Assembly: GCA_019637395.1 (NCBI GenBank)
Contig: JAHBVR010000021.1
Span: 78,667-142,666, forward strand
From: Vulcanimicrobiota bacterium
Lineage (GTDB): Bacteria; Vulcanimicrobiota; Xenobia; Xenobiales; JADMJV01
Reading direction: 5' to 3'
Length of the DNA stretch: 64,000 nucleotides
The translations under genes were made by a program, and so were the position numbers. Each line of letters starts with the position of its first letter. The first letter of the stretch is position 1. Of this stretch, positions 27,519-35,318 are shown piece by piece. The notes under the pieces were generated by a model that searched no databases, was not told where the DNA came from, and saw only the letters and a program-made list of their open reading frames with translations.

Positions 27519-28055
27519 CTACAGACCCTTTTTGAAAAACTCCTGGAGTTGGGAAGTGTAGAGGGTGGCATAGATGGGCGAGACCAGGTTGTAGGTGTTG
27601 CCGTCAGGGGAGACGTTGCCGGCCAGCATGGTCGAGCGCGGGTCAAAGGATACATTCAGGGTGAAGCGCCCTCCCCGCGGCAGGCAATAGCCCGGATTGA
27701 CCATCGGTTGCGGCACGTAGTTGAGGTTCTCCAGGATTTTTTGGCGACTGATGTCGTCGTTGATGGTCGGCGGGAACTTGAGGTTGACGCTGATGCGATC
27801 GCCCCAGCCTTCGGGCTGATGACCCAAATTCATGTTCTTGGCCAGCCTCACCAGGCCGCCGGCCAGACCCGGCGCGAAAGAACGGGAATTCTGATTCAAG
27901 TAAACCCACCAACTGGGACTGGCTTCGATGACCACCGCCCGGCGGAAGACCCCGGCCCGCGCGGGCGTCAGCGTCTCGAGAAAGGTGGCCAGGTCCTGGG
28001 CTCCGGCCATGGTCGCCAGCAAGGCCACCCCGAGAATGGTGCAGAGAAATCTCAT
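27519..28055 (-). CDS. Secreted protein of unknown function
   Basis: A 178-residue protein with a signal peptide (MRFLCTILGVALLATMAGAQ) and no recognised domain. The mature part has an N-terminal helix (LATFLETLTPA), then a mixed region with SWWVYLNQN and a GYCLPRGG turn. The ATG at 28055 gives the signal peptide; the frame is open to 28196. It ends 3 bp from the convergent gene 26937-27515 and is divergent from the macro-domain gene, 61 bp between starts. Confidence 0.75.
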   Translation of the reverse strand: MRFLCTILGVALLATMAGAQDLATFLETLTPARAGVFRRAVVIEASPSWWVYLNQNSRSFAPGLAGGLVRLAKNMNLGHQPEGWGDRISVNLKFPPTINDDISRQKILENLNYVPQPMVNPGYCLPRGGRFTLNVSFDPRSTMLAGNVSPDGNTYNLVSPIYATLYTSQLQEFFKKGL

Positions 28056-28116
28056 GCTGAGCCGTTTCGAATCGGGCCTGGCAGGGGCCTCTTGGAGGGT
28101 ACGGAAACCTCTCCAG

Positions 28117-28584
28117 ATGGATGTTCGGGTGGTGGACGGGGACCTTTTGCGCCAACCGGTCGAGGTGATCGTCAATTCCTGGAACCGCAACTTCATTCCT
28201 TACTGGCTGCTGATTCCGGCAGGCGTGTCCGGGGCGATTCGCCGCCAGGCCGGACCCATGCCCTTTCGCGAGGTCGGCAAACGGGGTCTTTTGCCGGTGG
28301 GGGAGGCGGTGCTGACCGGCGCCGGCCGTTTGCCTTTCAAGGGGATCATTCACGTAGCCGGTCTCAACTGGTGGTGGATGGCCGACCGCAATTCCGTCCA
28401 ACTTTCCACCCGCAACGCCCTGCGGGTCTTTCGAGAACACGGTTTCGCCAGCCTGGCTTTCCCCTTGATCGGCGCGGGCACCGGAGGTCTGTCTCCCCAG
28501 TCGGTTCAGCAATGGATGCAGGCGGAAATCGAGAGCCAGCCGGGGAAAGGCCAGGTTCTGCTCGTTCGCTATCGCAATCAGTAG
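28117..28584 (+). CDS. Macro-domain protein
   Basis: A 155-residue stand-alone macro domain, the fold that binds ADP-ribose or O-acetyl-ADP-ribose. MDVRVVDGDLL, VEVIVNSWN (in place of the common VNAAN), LLIPAGVSGAIRRQAGP and AFPLIGAGTGG correspond to the four main motifs. The substitution of Ser-Trp for the usual Ala-Ala is the notable change in the binding loop. I start at the ATG at 28117, which begins the domain; the frame also has an ATG at 28054. An ADP-ribosylglycohydrolase gene lies 7 kb downstream at 35287-36177. Confidence 0.86.
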   Translation: MDVRVVDGDLLRQPVEVIVNSWNRNFIPYWLLIPAGVSGAIRRQAGPMPFREVGKRGLLPVGEAVLTGAGRLPFKGIIHVAGLNWWWMADRNSVQLSTRNALRVFREHGFASLAFPLIGAGTGGLSPQSVQQWMQAEIESQPGKGQVLLVRYRNQ

Positions 28585-28676
28585 ATGGTGAATCCACCGT
28601 CCGGTTACGAAGGTAGGGCGCGGTAGCGCGTGACTGTCAGAACAGGCTCAAACGAAAGGGAAGCGAATCTGACCGC

Positions 28677-29399
28677 ATGAAAAAGTACCTTAAAGCCGAG
28701 TATGTAACCAATGGGAAGCTACCGGCCATCCAGGCGAAACTGGCGGAGTATGCCGCCTCCGACAAGTGGGGCAGCAATCGTTCGTGCTTCGGGTGCTTGC
28801 TTTGCTTTCTGGGCTTCTTTGTGCTGGGGCCGATCGCACCCATCATCGGAATCCTGGTCTTTCTCTATTACAACCGCTATGATACCGAAGATCGGCGCTA
28901 TCAACTGCCCACCCAGTTGTTGCAGGCTTTGAGCGGCCAATTGGATCCTCAGAAAGATATGTTGCTGCGGGTGGACTTTCGGGAGAGCCTGGCCGATCCG
29001 TTTATCACCGCTAAAAGTGACAGTCCGCCCAAGATGAAGGAATACTCCCACAACTGGCTGGAGTTGCAGATGTATACCCGGCGCGGCCAGCGCCTGTGCG
29101 TCAAGATCACGCGGGTCGGCCGGGAAGTCGTGCGCGGCTCCGGCAAAGGCGAGACTAAGGAGCATTCCTATGCCGAAGTGGCGGCCATGAGCGTGGAGAA
29201 TTTCGACCGGGGTTCGCGCGAGGCCATCAGGCTGGCCTTACCGGACTCGGTCAAGTTCACCCGTCTGCTCGGCGGCACTACGGGCGCGGCGGTGGCGATG
29301 CAGGGCGTCGGTGCTCAGCAGGGAGCGGGCGGAGGGGGCATTGCCGCCTTTGATGGAACCGATCTGGCGGCTTTTTTCGAATTTGCCCTAAAACAATAG
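28677..29399 (+). CDS. Membrane-anchored protein of unknown function
   Basis: A 240-residue protein I do not recognise. A cytoplasmic-looking N-terminus contains a helix LPAIQAKLAEYAASDKWG, and a hydrophobic hairpin at about 37-65 (CFGCLLCFLGFFVLGPIAPIIGILVFL) has three cysteines. The ~150-residue soluble part contains a beta-rich core (NWLELQMYTRRGQRLCVKITRVG) and ends in a Gly/Ala/Gln-rich stretch and a phenylalanine-rich tail. The ATG at 28677 starts with MKKYLKAE. The gene is 92 bp after the macro-domain gene. Confidence 0.72.
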   Translation: MKKYLKAEYVTNGKLPAIQAKLAEYAASDKWGSNRSCFGCLLCFLGFFVLGPIAPIIGILVFLYYNRYDTEDRRYQLPTQLLQALSGQLDPQKDMLLRVDFRESLADPFITAKSDSPPKMKEYSHNWLELQMYTRRGQRLCVKITRVGREVVRGSGKGETKEHSYAEVAAMSVENFDRGSREAIRLALPDSVKFTRLLGGTTGAAVAMQGVGAQQGAGGGGIAAFDGTDLAAFFEFALKQ

Positions 29400-29405
29400 A
29401 TTGGT

Positions 29406-29418
29406 AGTACTTTCGTAG
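29406..29418 (+). promoter_or_regulatory. 13 bp motif agtactttcgtag upstream of secreted protein gene
   Basis: This 13-mer, here inside a direct repeat of GTAGTAC, lies 37 bases before the ATG at 29443. The same 13 bases occur at 52393-52405, upstream of another accessory gene. It could be a promoter element or operator. That is inference from the two matching sites. Confidence 0.35.
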
Positions 29419-29442
29419 TACTCGACCGGATAGGGTAGACCC

Positions 29443-30042
29443 ATGAGAAAACTGATTACGCTAATCGCACTCGCACTTTCTACCAACGCCTGGGCCCAGT
29501 ACGGTGACTTCACCAACATGGATATGACCCGGCTGTACAACCAGCACGTGCAGCAGACGAACGCTTACTTTCAGAACCGCACCCAGCAGATGGTCCAGAG
29601 CAATATGACTAACCCCCAGGTTCAATACGCCTACCAACAGTACCTCGCTCAGGGCGGGCAGGCCAGTTTTGAACAGTTCGCTTATATGTATGCGGCTACC
29701 GGCGGTTTTTCTCAGCAGGGCATCCAGAACTACAATCAGACCACTCAGAACATCAATGCCCAGCAGCGGAATGCCTGGAACGGCTACCAGCAGGCTCAGC
29801 AGCAGCGTCAGCAGGCCGTCCAGGATTGGCAGAACGGATATTACCGCAATCAGGCCGAAGCCGGCTATAACCTCAACGGCCAGGCCACCTACGCCACGCC
29901 GGCCGGGCCTCAGGTGCTCCATTACAACAATCAGCCCGGCTATTACCAGCAAAATGGACAAAACTACTATATGGATCCCAGTGGTAACTACTACTACGTG
30001 TATCCGAATGGCACCGTCCAGCCCCTTCAACGAGGTTGGTAA
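29443..30042 (+). CDS. Secreted Gln/Asn/Tyr-rich low-complexity protein
   Basis: A 199-residue protein with a signal peptide (MRKLITLIALALSTNAWAQ). The mature part is dominated by Gln, Asn and Tyr with Gly and few charges: segments such as QYAYQQYLAQGG, GYQQAQQQRQQAVQDW and YNNQPGYYQQNGQNYYM. No catalytic or binding motif is visible. The composition resembles prion-like or amyloid-forming surface proteins, and the strand-turn pattern in the last 60 residues (YYMDPSGNYYYVYPNG) fits a beta arrangement, but amyloid formation is inference. It is preceded by a shared 13 bp motif at 29406. Confidence 0.78.
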   Translation: MRKLITLIALALSTNAWAQYGDFTNMDMTRLYNQHVQQTNAYFQNRTQQMVQSNMTNPQVQYAYQQYLAQGGQASFEQFAYMYAATGGFSQQGIQNYNQTTQNINAQQRNAWNGYQQAQQQRQQAVQDWQNGYYRNQAEAGYNLNGQATYATPAGPQVLHYNNQPGYYQQNGQNYYMDPSGNYYYVYPNGTVQPLQRGW

Positions 30043-30162
30043 AGAACTGTTCAGGAAATTGTTACATAAATTTGGGCCGTGTTAGGTCTGTTTAACGGTG
30101 CCTCCGTATATTGAACTCAAGCACCGCAGCCGCGTAGCTGGGGCAGTTCGGAGGATACAGTT

Positions 30163-30327
30163 ATGAATCAGATGCAGCGTTTTGAAGTTTTGGAATGCAC
30201 CCTGGAAACGGAGCACGACTCCTGGGTGGCCGAGCAGTTTGGCTTCGTTCCTCTGCCCGAGGGCGAGATGTTGCCCAGCCTGGTCAACCTGGCCGGCGTC
30301 AGCCACCTGGTTCAAGGCAAGCGCTAA
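30163..30327 (+). CDS. 54-residue small protein
   Basis: A short ORF with a strong Shine-Dalgarno (GGAGG, about 7 bases before the ATG). The product begins MNQMQRFEVLECTLETEHDS, followed by WVAEQFGFVPLPEGEMLPSL, and ends HLVQGKR. It has no signal peptide or membrane segment. The good ribosome site, the compositional match to neighbouring genes and the lack of an alternative frame support a real gene. I recognise no family. It lies between two genes for small secreted proteins. Confidence 0.6.
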   Translation: MNQMQRFEVLECTLETEHDSWVAEQFGFVPLPEGEMLPSLVNLAGVSHLVQGKR

Positions 30328-30424
30328 ATTTGGGGGATTAAGATCCCGGTGCTGAGGGACGTCTGTCGGCGGCCCGAGAGCCTTCCGCCCCCTACAATAG
30401 GGAAAGAAACGGAGGACGGGATTC

Positions 30425-30733
30425 ATGAAGGTCTTGAAAGTTTGTTTATTGGCCACTCTGCTGGCCGTGGGCGCCCAGGCCGCGCCCAAGACGCAGGCCC
30501 AGCGCAACCACGAGCGGGCGCAGTTGCGAGCCGCTCAGCGCGAGGCGGCCCGCAACAGCCCTGATGCCAAGGCGCGCCAACGTACCCGTGAGCATGAGGC
30601 CGATAGAAAAGCGACGGCCAAGCGCCATCGTCACGATAACAGCACCGGCGACGACATCGTGCGCAACGCCGAAGAAGCCGGAGATAACATTGTGGATACC
30701 GGCAAGGACATTCGCGACTGGTTCGGATTCTAA
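30425..30733 (+). CDS. Small secreted basic/charged protein
   Basis: A 102-residue protein with a signal peptide (MKVLKVCLLATLLAVGAQAA), then a long Arg/Gln/Ala-rich helical region (QRNHERAQLRAAQREAARN) and an acidic tail (GDDIVRNAEEAGDNIVDTG) ending in WFGF. No family is recognised. GGAGG stands about 8 bases before the ATG. A strong bidirectional terminator follows at 30746. Confidence 0.7.
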   Translation: MKVLKVCLLATLLAVGAQAAPKTQAQRNHERAQLRAAQREAARNSPDAKARQRTREHEADRKATAKRHRHDNSTGDDIVRNAEEAGDNIVDTGKDIRDWFGF

Positions 30734-30745
30734 GCGGAGCTCTTC

Positions 30746-30774
30746 AGGATCCCGTTACGACGGGGTCCTTTTTG
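30746..30774 (+). terminator. Rho-independent terminator (bidirectional)
   Basis: A 10 bp stem aggatcccgt/acggggtcct (one G-T wobble) with a four-base loop is followed by TTTTTGTG. It lies between the stop of the small secreted protein gene and, on the other strand, over the last codons of the DedA gene. Confidence 0.8.
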
Positions 30775-31270
30775 TGTACGCCAGCACTTGAATGAGAAGC
30801 AGCAAGCCCACCGCCAGAGCGATGAGCTGCCCCAAGCTGAGCCATTGGGAAAGTACGTTGCCGCAGACCGAGTAGGTCACTGTATAGAGCAGTGCGCTGG
30901 CCAGGTCCCAGGCAAAAAAGCGACCCCAGGGCACGCCGGTCATTCCGGCCAGCGGCACCACCGTGGCCGGAACGCCGGGAATGAAGCGCCCTGTAAGTAA
31001 AAGGCTCGGTCCATGTTGACGGAAGCGGGCGGCCAGTCGCTCGGGAGCTCGCGGCCCCAGCCGGCGACCCAGAAAAAACCAGGGTTGTTCGCCCAGCAGG
31101 ATGCCCAGCGGGCAGGCCACAATCAATGCCGGCCAGGCAATCAGTCCCTGGCGAGCCAGGCTGCCGGCCGCCATGAGCAGTACTCCCAGAGGGCACGGAA
31201 AGTTGATGCCATAGAGGAACCCCGCCGCCAACAGGCTGACGGATCCGTAGTGCAGCAACCAGCTTTCCAC
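30755..31270 (-). CDS. DedA-family membrane protein
   Basis: A 171-residue protein of the DedA/SNARE-associated family, proposed to move or flip phospholipids such as undecaprenyl phosphate. Typical features are the FLGRRLGPRAP loop, the re-entrant motif RFIPGVPATVVPLAGMTGV near residue 95 and four to five hydrophobic segments. It starts with GTG at 31270, overlapping the TAG stop of the upstream glycerophosphodiesterase gene by one base (TAGTG), so the two are coupled. It is shorter than the ~200-residue average of the family. The substrate is unknown. Confidence 0.85.
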   Translation of the reverse strand: MESWLLHYGSVSLLAAGFLYGINFPCPLGVLLMAAGSLARQGLIAWPALIVACPLGILLGEQPWFFLGRRLGPRAPERLAARFRQHGPSLLLTGRFIPGVPATVVPLAGMTGVPWGRFFAWDLASALLYTVTYSVCGNVLSQWLSLGQLIALAVGLLLLIQVLAYTKRTPS

Positions 31271-32154
31271 TAGGCGTGGGGGGAAAGCAGCATTCCAGCC
31301 AGCTCGCCGGCGTCGTCGGTGGTGATGGCGTCGACGCCCAGTTCCAGCATGTGCTTGAGATCCTTTTCCTCGTTGACGGTCCAGGCGTTGACCTTCATGC
31401 CGGCTTCGTGGGCCTTCTCCACGTATTCGGCGTCGACCGCGCTGAAATGCGGGCCCAGGTAGGTAACGCCCAGTTCCGCTCTGGTCTGTTTGGGATCCAA
31501 TTCCTTACCCGAGTAGAGGTAGCCGGTGGTCAGTCCGGGTTCTAGCTGATGCAACGTTTTAAGGGAAGTTTCGTCGAAGGAGATGACCACCGCCCGCTCT
31601 TCGGTGCCGGAGTTTTGCAGCTGGTCGATGAGAACCTGTTCGATGCCCAGGTGACGCCCGCCGTGAGGATGCTTGATTTCGATGATAAACTTGCAGTCCG
31701 GGAGCGCCAGCACGTCGCTTAGCATGGGCACGCCCAGAGCGCGTAGTTCCTGGCTGGACATTTCGCGCACCACGCCGGGGACGCCGTAGGTGCGATCCAG
31801 GGTGTCATCATGGTTGACGGCCAGGTCGCCGTCGGCGGTCAGGTGGACGTCCAGTTCGATGGCCCCGGCGCCGTCGGCCAGAGCCTGGCGGAACGCCTCC
31901 AGACTGTTCTCCCTGGCATGGTCGGTTTCGCCGCGATGAGCCACCACCAGCGGAGGCTGTGTCTGCACCTGGGCCTGGACCACTCCCACTGCGGAAGCCA
32001 GCAGTCCCAGTGCGCCCAATCCGATCAGTCCCCAGCTTGGACCCGAGTGGCTGGCCCCGGCTTCAAAACGGTCGTTGGGCAGGTTGGGCCGGGCCGTTGG
32101 CCGCCTCGGCACGGGGCTGAGCAAATGCAGTTTGGATTGGTTGATCTGGTTCAT
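31270..32154 (-). CDS. Glycerophosphodiester phosphodiesterase family protein
   Basis: A 294-residue enzyme that hydrolyses glycerophosphodiesters to glycerol-3-phosphate and an alcohol. Catalytic signs are VVAHRGETDHARENSLEAF (His-Arg and Glu-Asn), AIELDVHLTADGD (ExD metal pair) and NHDDTLDRT (general-acid His). The N-terminus has a leader with NLPNDRFEAGASHS, then a membrane-type segment (GLIGLGALGLLASAVG), suggesting export or anchoring. Start uncertain: ATG at 32154 or GTG at 32178; both have weak Shine-Dalgarno contexts. It shares its leader pattern with the repeat protein at 12820 and is coupled to the DedA gene. Confidence 0.85.
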   Translation of the reverse strand: MNQINQSKLHLLSPVPRRPTARPNLPNDRFEAGASHSGPSWGLIGLGALGLLASAVGVVQAQVQTQPPLVVAHRGETDHARENSLEAFRQALADGAGAIELDVHLTADGDLAVNHDDTLDRTYGVPGVVREMSSQELRALGVPMLSDVLALPDCKFIIEIKHPHGGRHLGIEQVLIDQLQNSGTEERAVVISFDETSLKTLHQLEPGLTTGYLYSGKELDPKQTRAELGVTYLGPHFSAVDAEYVEKAHEAGMKVNAWTVNEEKDLKHMLELGVDAITTDDAGELAGMLLSPHA

Positions 32155-32246
32155 CTCCCTCAGACTAAGTGAAAGCACTCCGCTCGGGTACCCCTATTTT
32201 GTTACCGGCAGGTTAGGGATGTTAAAAGTTGTGGTAGTTTTCCCCC

Positions 32247-33818
32247 ATGGTCCAACCGGAACAGATTGGAATTTATCAGGTGGTGCGCGAGTTGGGCCGT
32301 GGCGCCATGGGTGTGGTTTATCTGTGTGTCCACCCTGGCCTGGGCCGGCAGGTGGCCGTCAAGGTCCTCTCCGCGCAAGTGGCGGGGGAGGCGGATTTCC
32401 TCGAACGCTTTCGCCGCGAAGGGGAAATGGCCGCGCGCTTGCGCCACCCCAACATCGTGCAGGTCCATGATTTCTCCAACGATGGCGATACCTATTTCAT
32501 CGTCATGGAGTATCTCGGTTCGCAGACTCTGAAGAGCGGCGCCCGGCCTTTGCCCGAGGCCCTTCGCCTGATCGATCAGCTGTTGGCGGCGCTCGAGCAC
32601 GCTCACGAGCGCGGCGTCATCCACCGGGACTTGAAGCCCTCGAATATCCTGGTGACCGATAGCGGGGAGATTGCCCTGACGGATTTCGGTATTGCTTATA
32701 GCGCAGCCAATCAGAAACTGACGCGCACGGGCACGGCCATGGGTACGCCTGAGTATATGGCGCCCGAACAGTTTGACGGTAAATCCGACGCTCGCACCGA
32801 CCTGTATGCGGTGGGCATCATTTTCTATGAGATGTTGACGGGTTTTACTCCGTTTCACGCCGATACGCTCACCGAAGTCATGAAGAACCAGGTGATGAAG
32901 ATCCAGGCGTCTCTCTCGGAAGTGGATTTCACCATTCCGGCGGCGATTTCCAATCTCGTCGATAAAGCTCTCAGCAAGGAGCCGCGCGACCGTTACCAGA
33001 GCGCTCGCGACATGCGTGAAGCCTTGAAGCTGGCGCAGGTGGCTCCGGCGGCTCCCGTGCCGGCTCCGCCCGCGCAGGCACCCGCGCGCCAGCGTTCCGG
33101 TTCGGATAGGCGGGGACTGGCGGTGCTTCTGCTCACTCTGCTGATCCTGAGCGCCTGGACGCGGCTTCACCGCCATCGCCAAAACCGGCCGCCGGTCCGG
33201 CCCGTTGTCACCCCTGCCAGTGCCGAAGTGGTGATTCACGACGAGCCGACGCCTGTGAGCACTGCCACTCCGGTGGCGCCCGAGACACAGACGCCCACTC
33301 CTGAAATGGCTTTGACCGAGACGCCGGAGGTGGCACCCGATATGCCCGAAGCCCCACCGGTGTCCGCCCAATTGCCGTTGGAGGGGGCGATCCGCCCCGG
33401 CCTCGGCGTGGCCAACCTGAACCTTGGCGCCAGTCCGCAGCAGGTGGAGAGCCTCTGGGGAGCGCCCGACTCAAGCTTTGAGGAGGGGGGCAAGTTGCAC
33501 TGGTCGTACTCGGGAGAGAACGATGAGAGCCAAGCCTTCGCGCTGGTTTTTGAGGCGGGCGTGCTGGTGGAGATCAACGTTTACGCGCCCAAGTTCTCGA
33601 TCGAGAGTCATCCCGATCTGACCATGGGCGTCAAGGTGGAGAAGGTGCGCCAGGAACTCCCCAGTCCGTCCAGTGACAGCGGCGCCACCCTCGACTACAA
33701 CGAAATGGGACTCTATTTCTACTTCCATAACCGCGGTTCGCGCACGCTGGCGCGTTATGGAGAGCATGGCTGCGAGGCCATCCGCGTCTACCTTCCCGGC
33801 GCGACATCTGCTCAGTAG
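32247..33818 (+). CDS. PknB-type Ser/Thr protein kinase with C-terminal extracytoplasmic domain
   Basis: A 523-residue transmembrane kinase. The kinase domain spans about residues 9-270: glycine loop LGRGAMGVVY, Lys in VAVKVL, catalytic HRDLKPSN, DFG, and the activation segment GTPEYMAPEQ. A Pro/Ala-rich linker leads to a membrane helix at about 289-303 (GLAVLLLTLLILSAW). After a Pro/Thr-rich spacer there is a ~140-residue extracytoplasmic domain (GLGVANLNLGASPQQVESLW onward). That domain is not PASTA and I do not recognise it; its ASPQQVESLWGAPDS section looks like a small anchored ligand-sensing module. Divergent from the glycerophosphodiesterase gene. Confidence 0.9.
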   Translation: MVQPEQIGIYQVVRELGRGAMGVVYLCVHPGLGRQVAVKVLSAQVAGEADFLERFRREGEMAARLRHPNIVQVHDFSNDGDTYFIVMEYLGSQTLKSGARPLPEALRLIDQLLAALEHAHERGVIHRDLKPSNILVTDSGEIALTDFGIAYSAANQKLTRTGTAMGTPEYMAPEQFDGKSDARTDLYAVGIIFYEMLTGFTPFHADTLTEVMKNQVMKIQASLSEVDFTIPAAISNLVDKALSKEPRDRYQSARDMREALKLAQVAPAAPVPAPPAQAPARQRSGSDRRGLAVLLLTLLILSAWTRLHRHRQNRPPVRPVVTPASAEVVIHDEPTPVSTATPVAPETQTPTPEMALTETPEVAPDMPEAPPVSAQLPLEGAIRPGLGVANLNLGASPQQVESLWGAPDSSFEEGGKLHWSYSGENDESQAFALVFEAGVLVEINVYAPKFSIESHPDLTMGVKVEKVRQELPSPSSDSGATLDYNEMGLYFYFHNRGSRTLARYGEHGCEAIRVYLPGATSAQ

Positions 33819-33900
33819 GACTGCGGTACCGGGGGTTGGAGTAGCCTTTCCCCGGTCGTCCGCTGGCCTGAGCGCCTACAGTGGAGTCAGGAGGTGAAGC

Positions 33901-34182
33901 ATGCGAAAGGTATTGTTCACCATGGTTATACTGAGCGGGGTCAGCTTCGCTCAAGAAGCGACTCCCATCATCACTCCCGACACCCGGGCCGTGGTCAAGG
34001 CGGCCGACCTGCCGGAAATGCAGGGAATTCCCGAATTCTCGGAACGTTCCAATTTTATGTCCCTGGCTGGTAGCCTGCGCTATCGCGCCTATGAGCACTC
34101 CGGCGAATGGCTGACTCGCGAGCAGTCGGTAGCCGCCCTGAGTGAACAGGTGGAAGCCAGCGTCGAGAGCGCCAATCGCTGA
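33901..34182 (+). CDS. Small secreted protein
   Basis: A 93-residue protein with a signal peptide (MRKVLFTMVILSGVSFAQE) and no recognised domain. The mature part contains TPDTRAVVKAADLPEMQG and ends in an amphipathic helix (LSEQVEASVESANR). An excellent Shine-Dalgarno (AGGAGG) lies 6 bases upstream of the ATG. It is 82 bp after the kinase gene and 10 bp from the convergent DUF2807 lipoprotein gene. Confidence 0.72.
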   Translation: MRKVLFTMVILSGVSFAQEATPIITPDTRAVVKAADLPEMQGIPEFSERSNFMSLAGSLRYRAYEHSGEWLTREQSVAALSEQVEASVESANR

Positions 34183-34192
34183 GTCAAGTCCA

Positions 34193-34882
34193 TCATCCGG
34201 GGCTGATTTTGCCGATTCCGGTGACGACTTGATTGACTTTGGGGTTACCGAAATAGGTTACGCCGCCGACGCCGCTGAGATTGGCGTCCAGGGTGGCGGT
34301 GGCATTGACGGCGGCGTTGCCGGTGCCGCTCATTTTGAGCGTGACCGCTTCCGCCTGGAGCGCTTTGGCATCCAGGTTGCCTGCTCCGGACCCTTGCACG
34401 TTCAGGTTCTTGACCTGGCCCGCGGCGACCACGTTGACCGCGCCCCCAAGATCAAGGGTCAGTTGCTCGATCTGCAGACCTGCTAACTGGAGTTGTCCGG
34501 CGCCGGCTGCCAGCAATACCAGGCGGGGCCCGTGGATGTCGCTTAGACTGACTTTGCCGGCACCGCTCCAGTCAAGCCTGTCGAGGCCCTTCAGGGTCAG
34601 CTTGTAATCAATATCCTTACTTGGTTTGAGATGAGCGCCGGATTTCTGATCCAGGGTCAGGACGTCACCTTGCAGGCGCGTGTCCAGGTAGGGGAGCAGA
34701 TTGTCATCGGTGGTAATGCTCAAAGTGTCGGCGTTGCCCTGGTTGATCTGCAACTGACCGAAGCCGAAGAATTTTACCGTCTTGGCACCGCTGGGCGGCA
34801 TGGTGGTGGTCTTGAGCTGACCAGAGCCCACGATGGATTGTCCACAGCCCACCAGCAGTAAGGCGAAAAGCAATTTTTTCAT
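34193..34882 (-). CDS. GIN-domain (DUF2807) lipoprotein
   Basis: A 229-residue putative lipoprotein: MKKLLFALLLVGCGQ has a lipobox with Cys13. The mature part is a beta-helix-like DUF2807/GIN domain with regularly spaced SGAGxL and LxLxLDLxG segments (DWSGAGKVSLSDIHG, LDLGGAVNVVAAG, QGSGAGNLDAK, KMSGTGNAAVN). Its role is unknown; members are common in Bacteroidota and other lineages, often near envelope genes. I chose the ATG at 34882, which gives the lipoprotein signal; the frame is open to 34942. It is divergent from the GFA-family gene 58 bp away. Confidence 0.88.
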   Translation of the reverse strand: MKKLLFALLLVGCGQSIVGSGQLKTTTMPPSGAKTVKFFGFGQLQINQGNADTLSITTDDNLLPYLDTRLQGDVLTLDQKSGAHLKPSKDIDYKLTLKGLDRLDWSGAGKVSLSDIHGPRLVLLAAGAGQLQLAGLQIEQLTLDLGGAVNVVAAGQVKNLNVQGSGAGNLDAKALQAEAVTLKMSGTGNAAVNATATLDANLSGVGGVTYFGNPKVNQVVTGIGKISPG

Positions 34883-34940
34883 AGGGGCGGTTTCCCGACG
34901 GAAAGATGGTTTCCTCGGCCTCCGCGTAGAACCGTGGGTC

Positions 34941-35318
34941 ATGCATAAAGGATCTTGTCTATGCGGGGCGGTGACCTTCGAAGTCAGCGTGCCTTTGCCC
35001 GGCCCGGACGTTTGCCATTGCAGTCAGTGCCGGAAGTTCTCGGGGCATTGTTTCGCTTCCAGCGACGTGCCCAAAGCTGCCGTAACCATTCAGGGAGCCG
35101 AGAAAGTGAGCTGGTACAGCGGCCAGAAGGCGCGGCGCGGCTTTTGCTCCCTTTGCGGCTCATCGCTTTTCTGGGATCCGCTCCATCATGATTGGATCGG
35201 CCTGGCCATGGGCGCTTTCGATACGCCCACCAAGACTCAGGTGCGTATCCACATCCACGTGGCCAGCAAAGGCGACTACTACGAGATTAAGGATGGCCTA
35301 CCGCAGAATCCGCATTGA
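34941..35318 (+). CDS. GFA-family (glutathione-dependent formaldehyde-activating-like) protein
   Basis: A 125-residue zinc-binding protein. The Cys pattern SCLCG, VCHCSQC and GFCSLCGSS matches the GFA fold (CENP-V/GFA family). Members bind glutathione or other thiols; the formaldehyde reaction is proven for few of them. The start MHKGSCLCGAV at 34941 is the family N-terminus. Its last 32 bp overlap the end of the convergent ADP-ribosylglycohydrolase gene. No formaldehyde dehydrogenase is nearby, so the substrate is open. Confidence 0.9.
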   Translation: MHKGSCLCGAVTFEVSVPLPGPDVCHCSQCRKFSGHCFASSDVPKAAVTIQGAEKVSWYSGQKARRGFCSLCGSSLFWDPLHHDWIGLAMGAFDTPTKTQVRIHIHVASKGDYYEIKDGLPQNPH

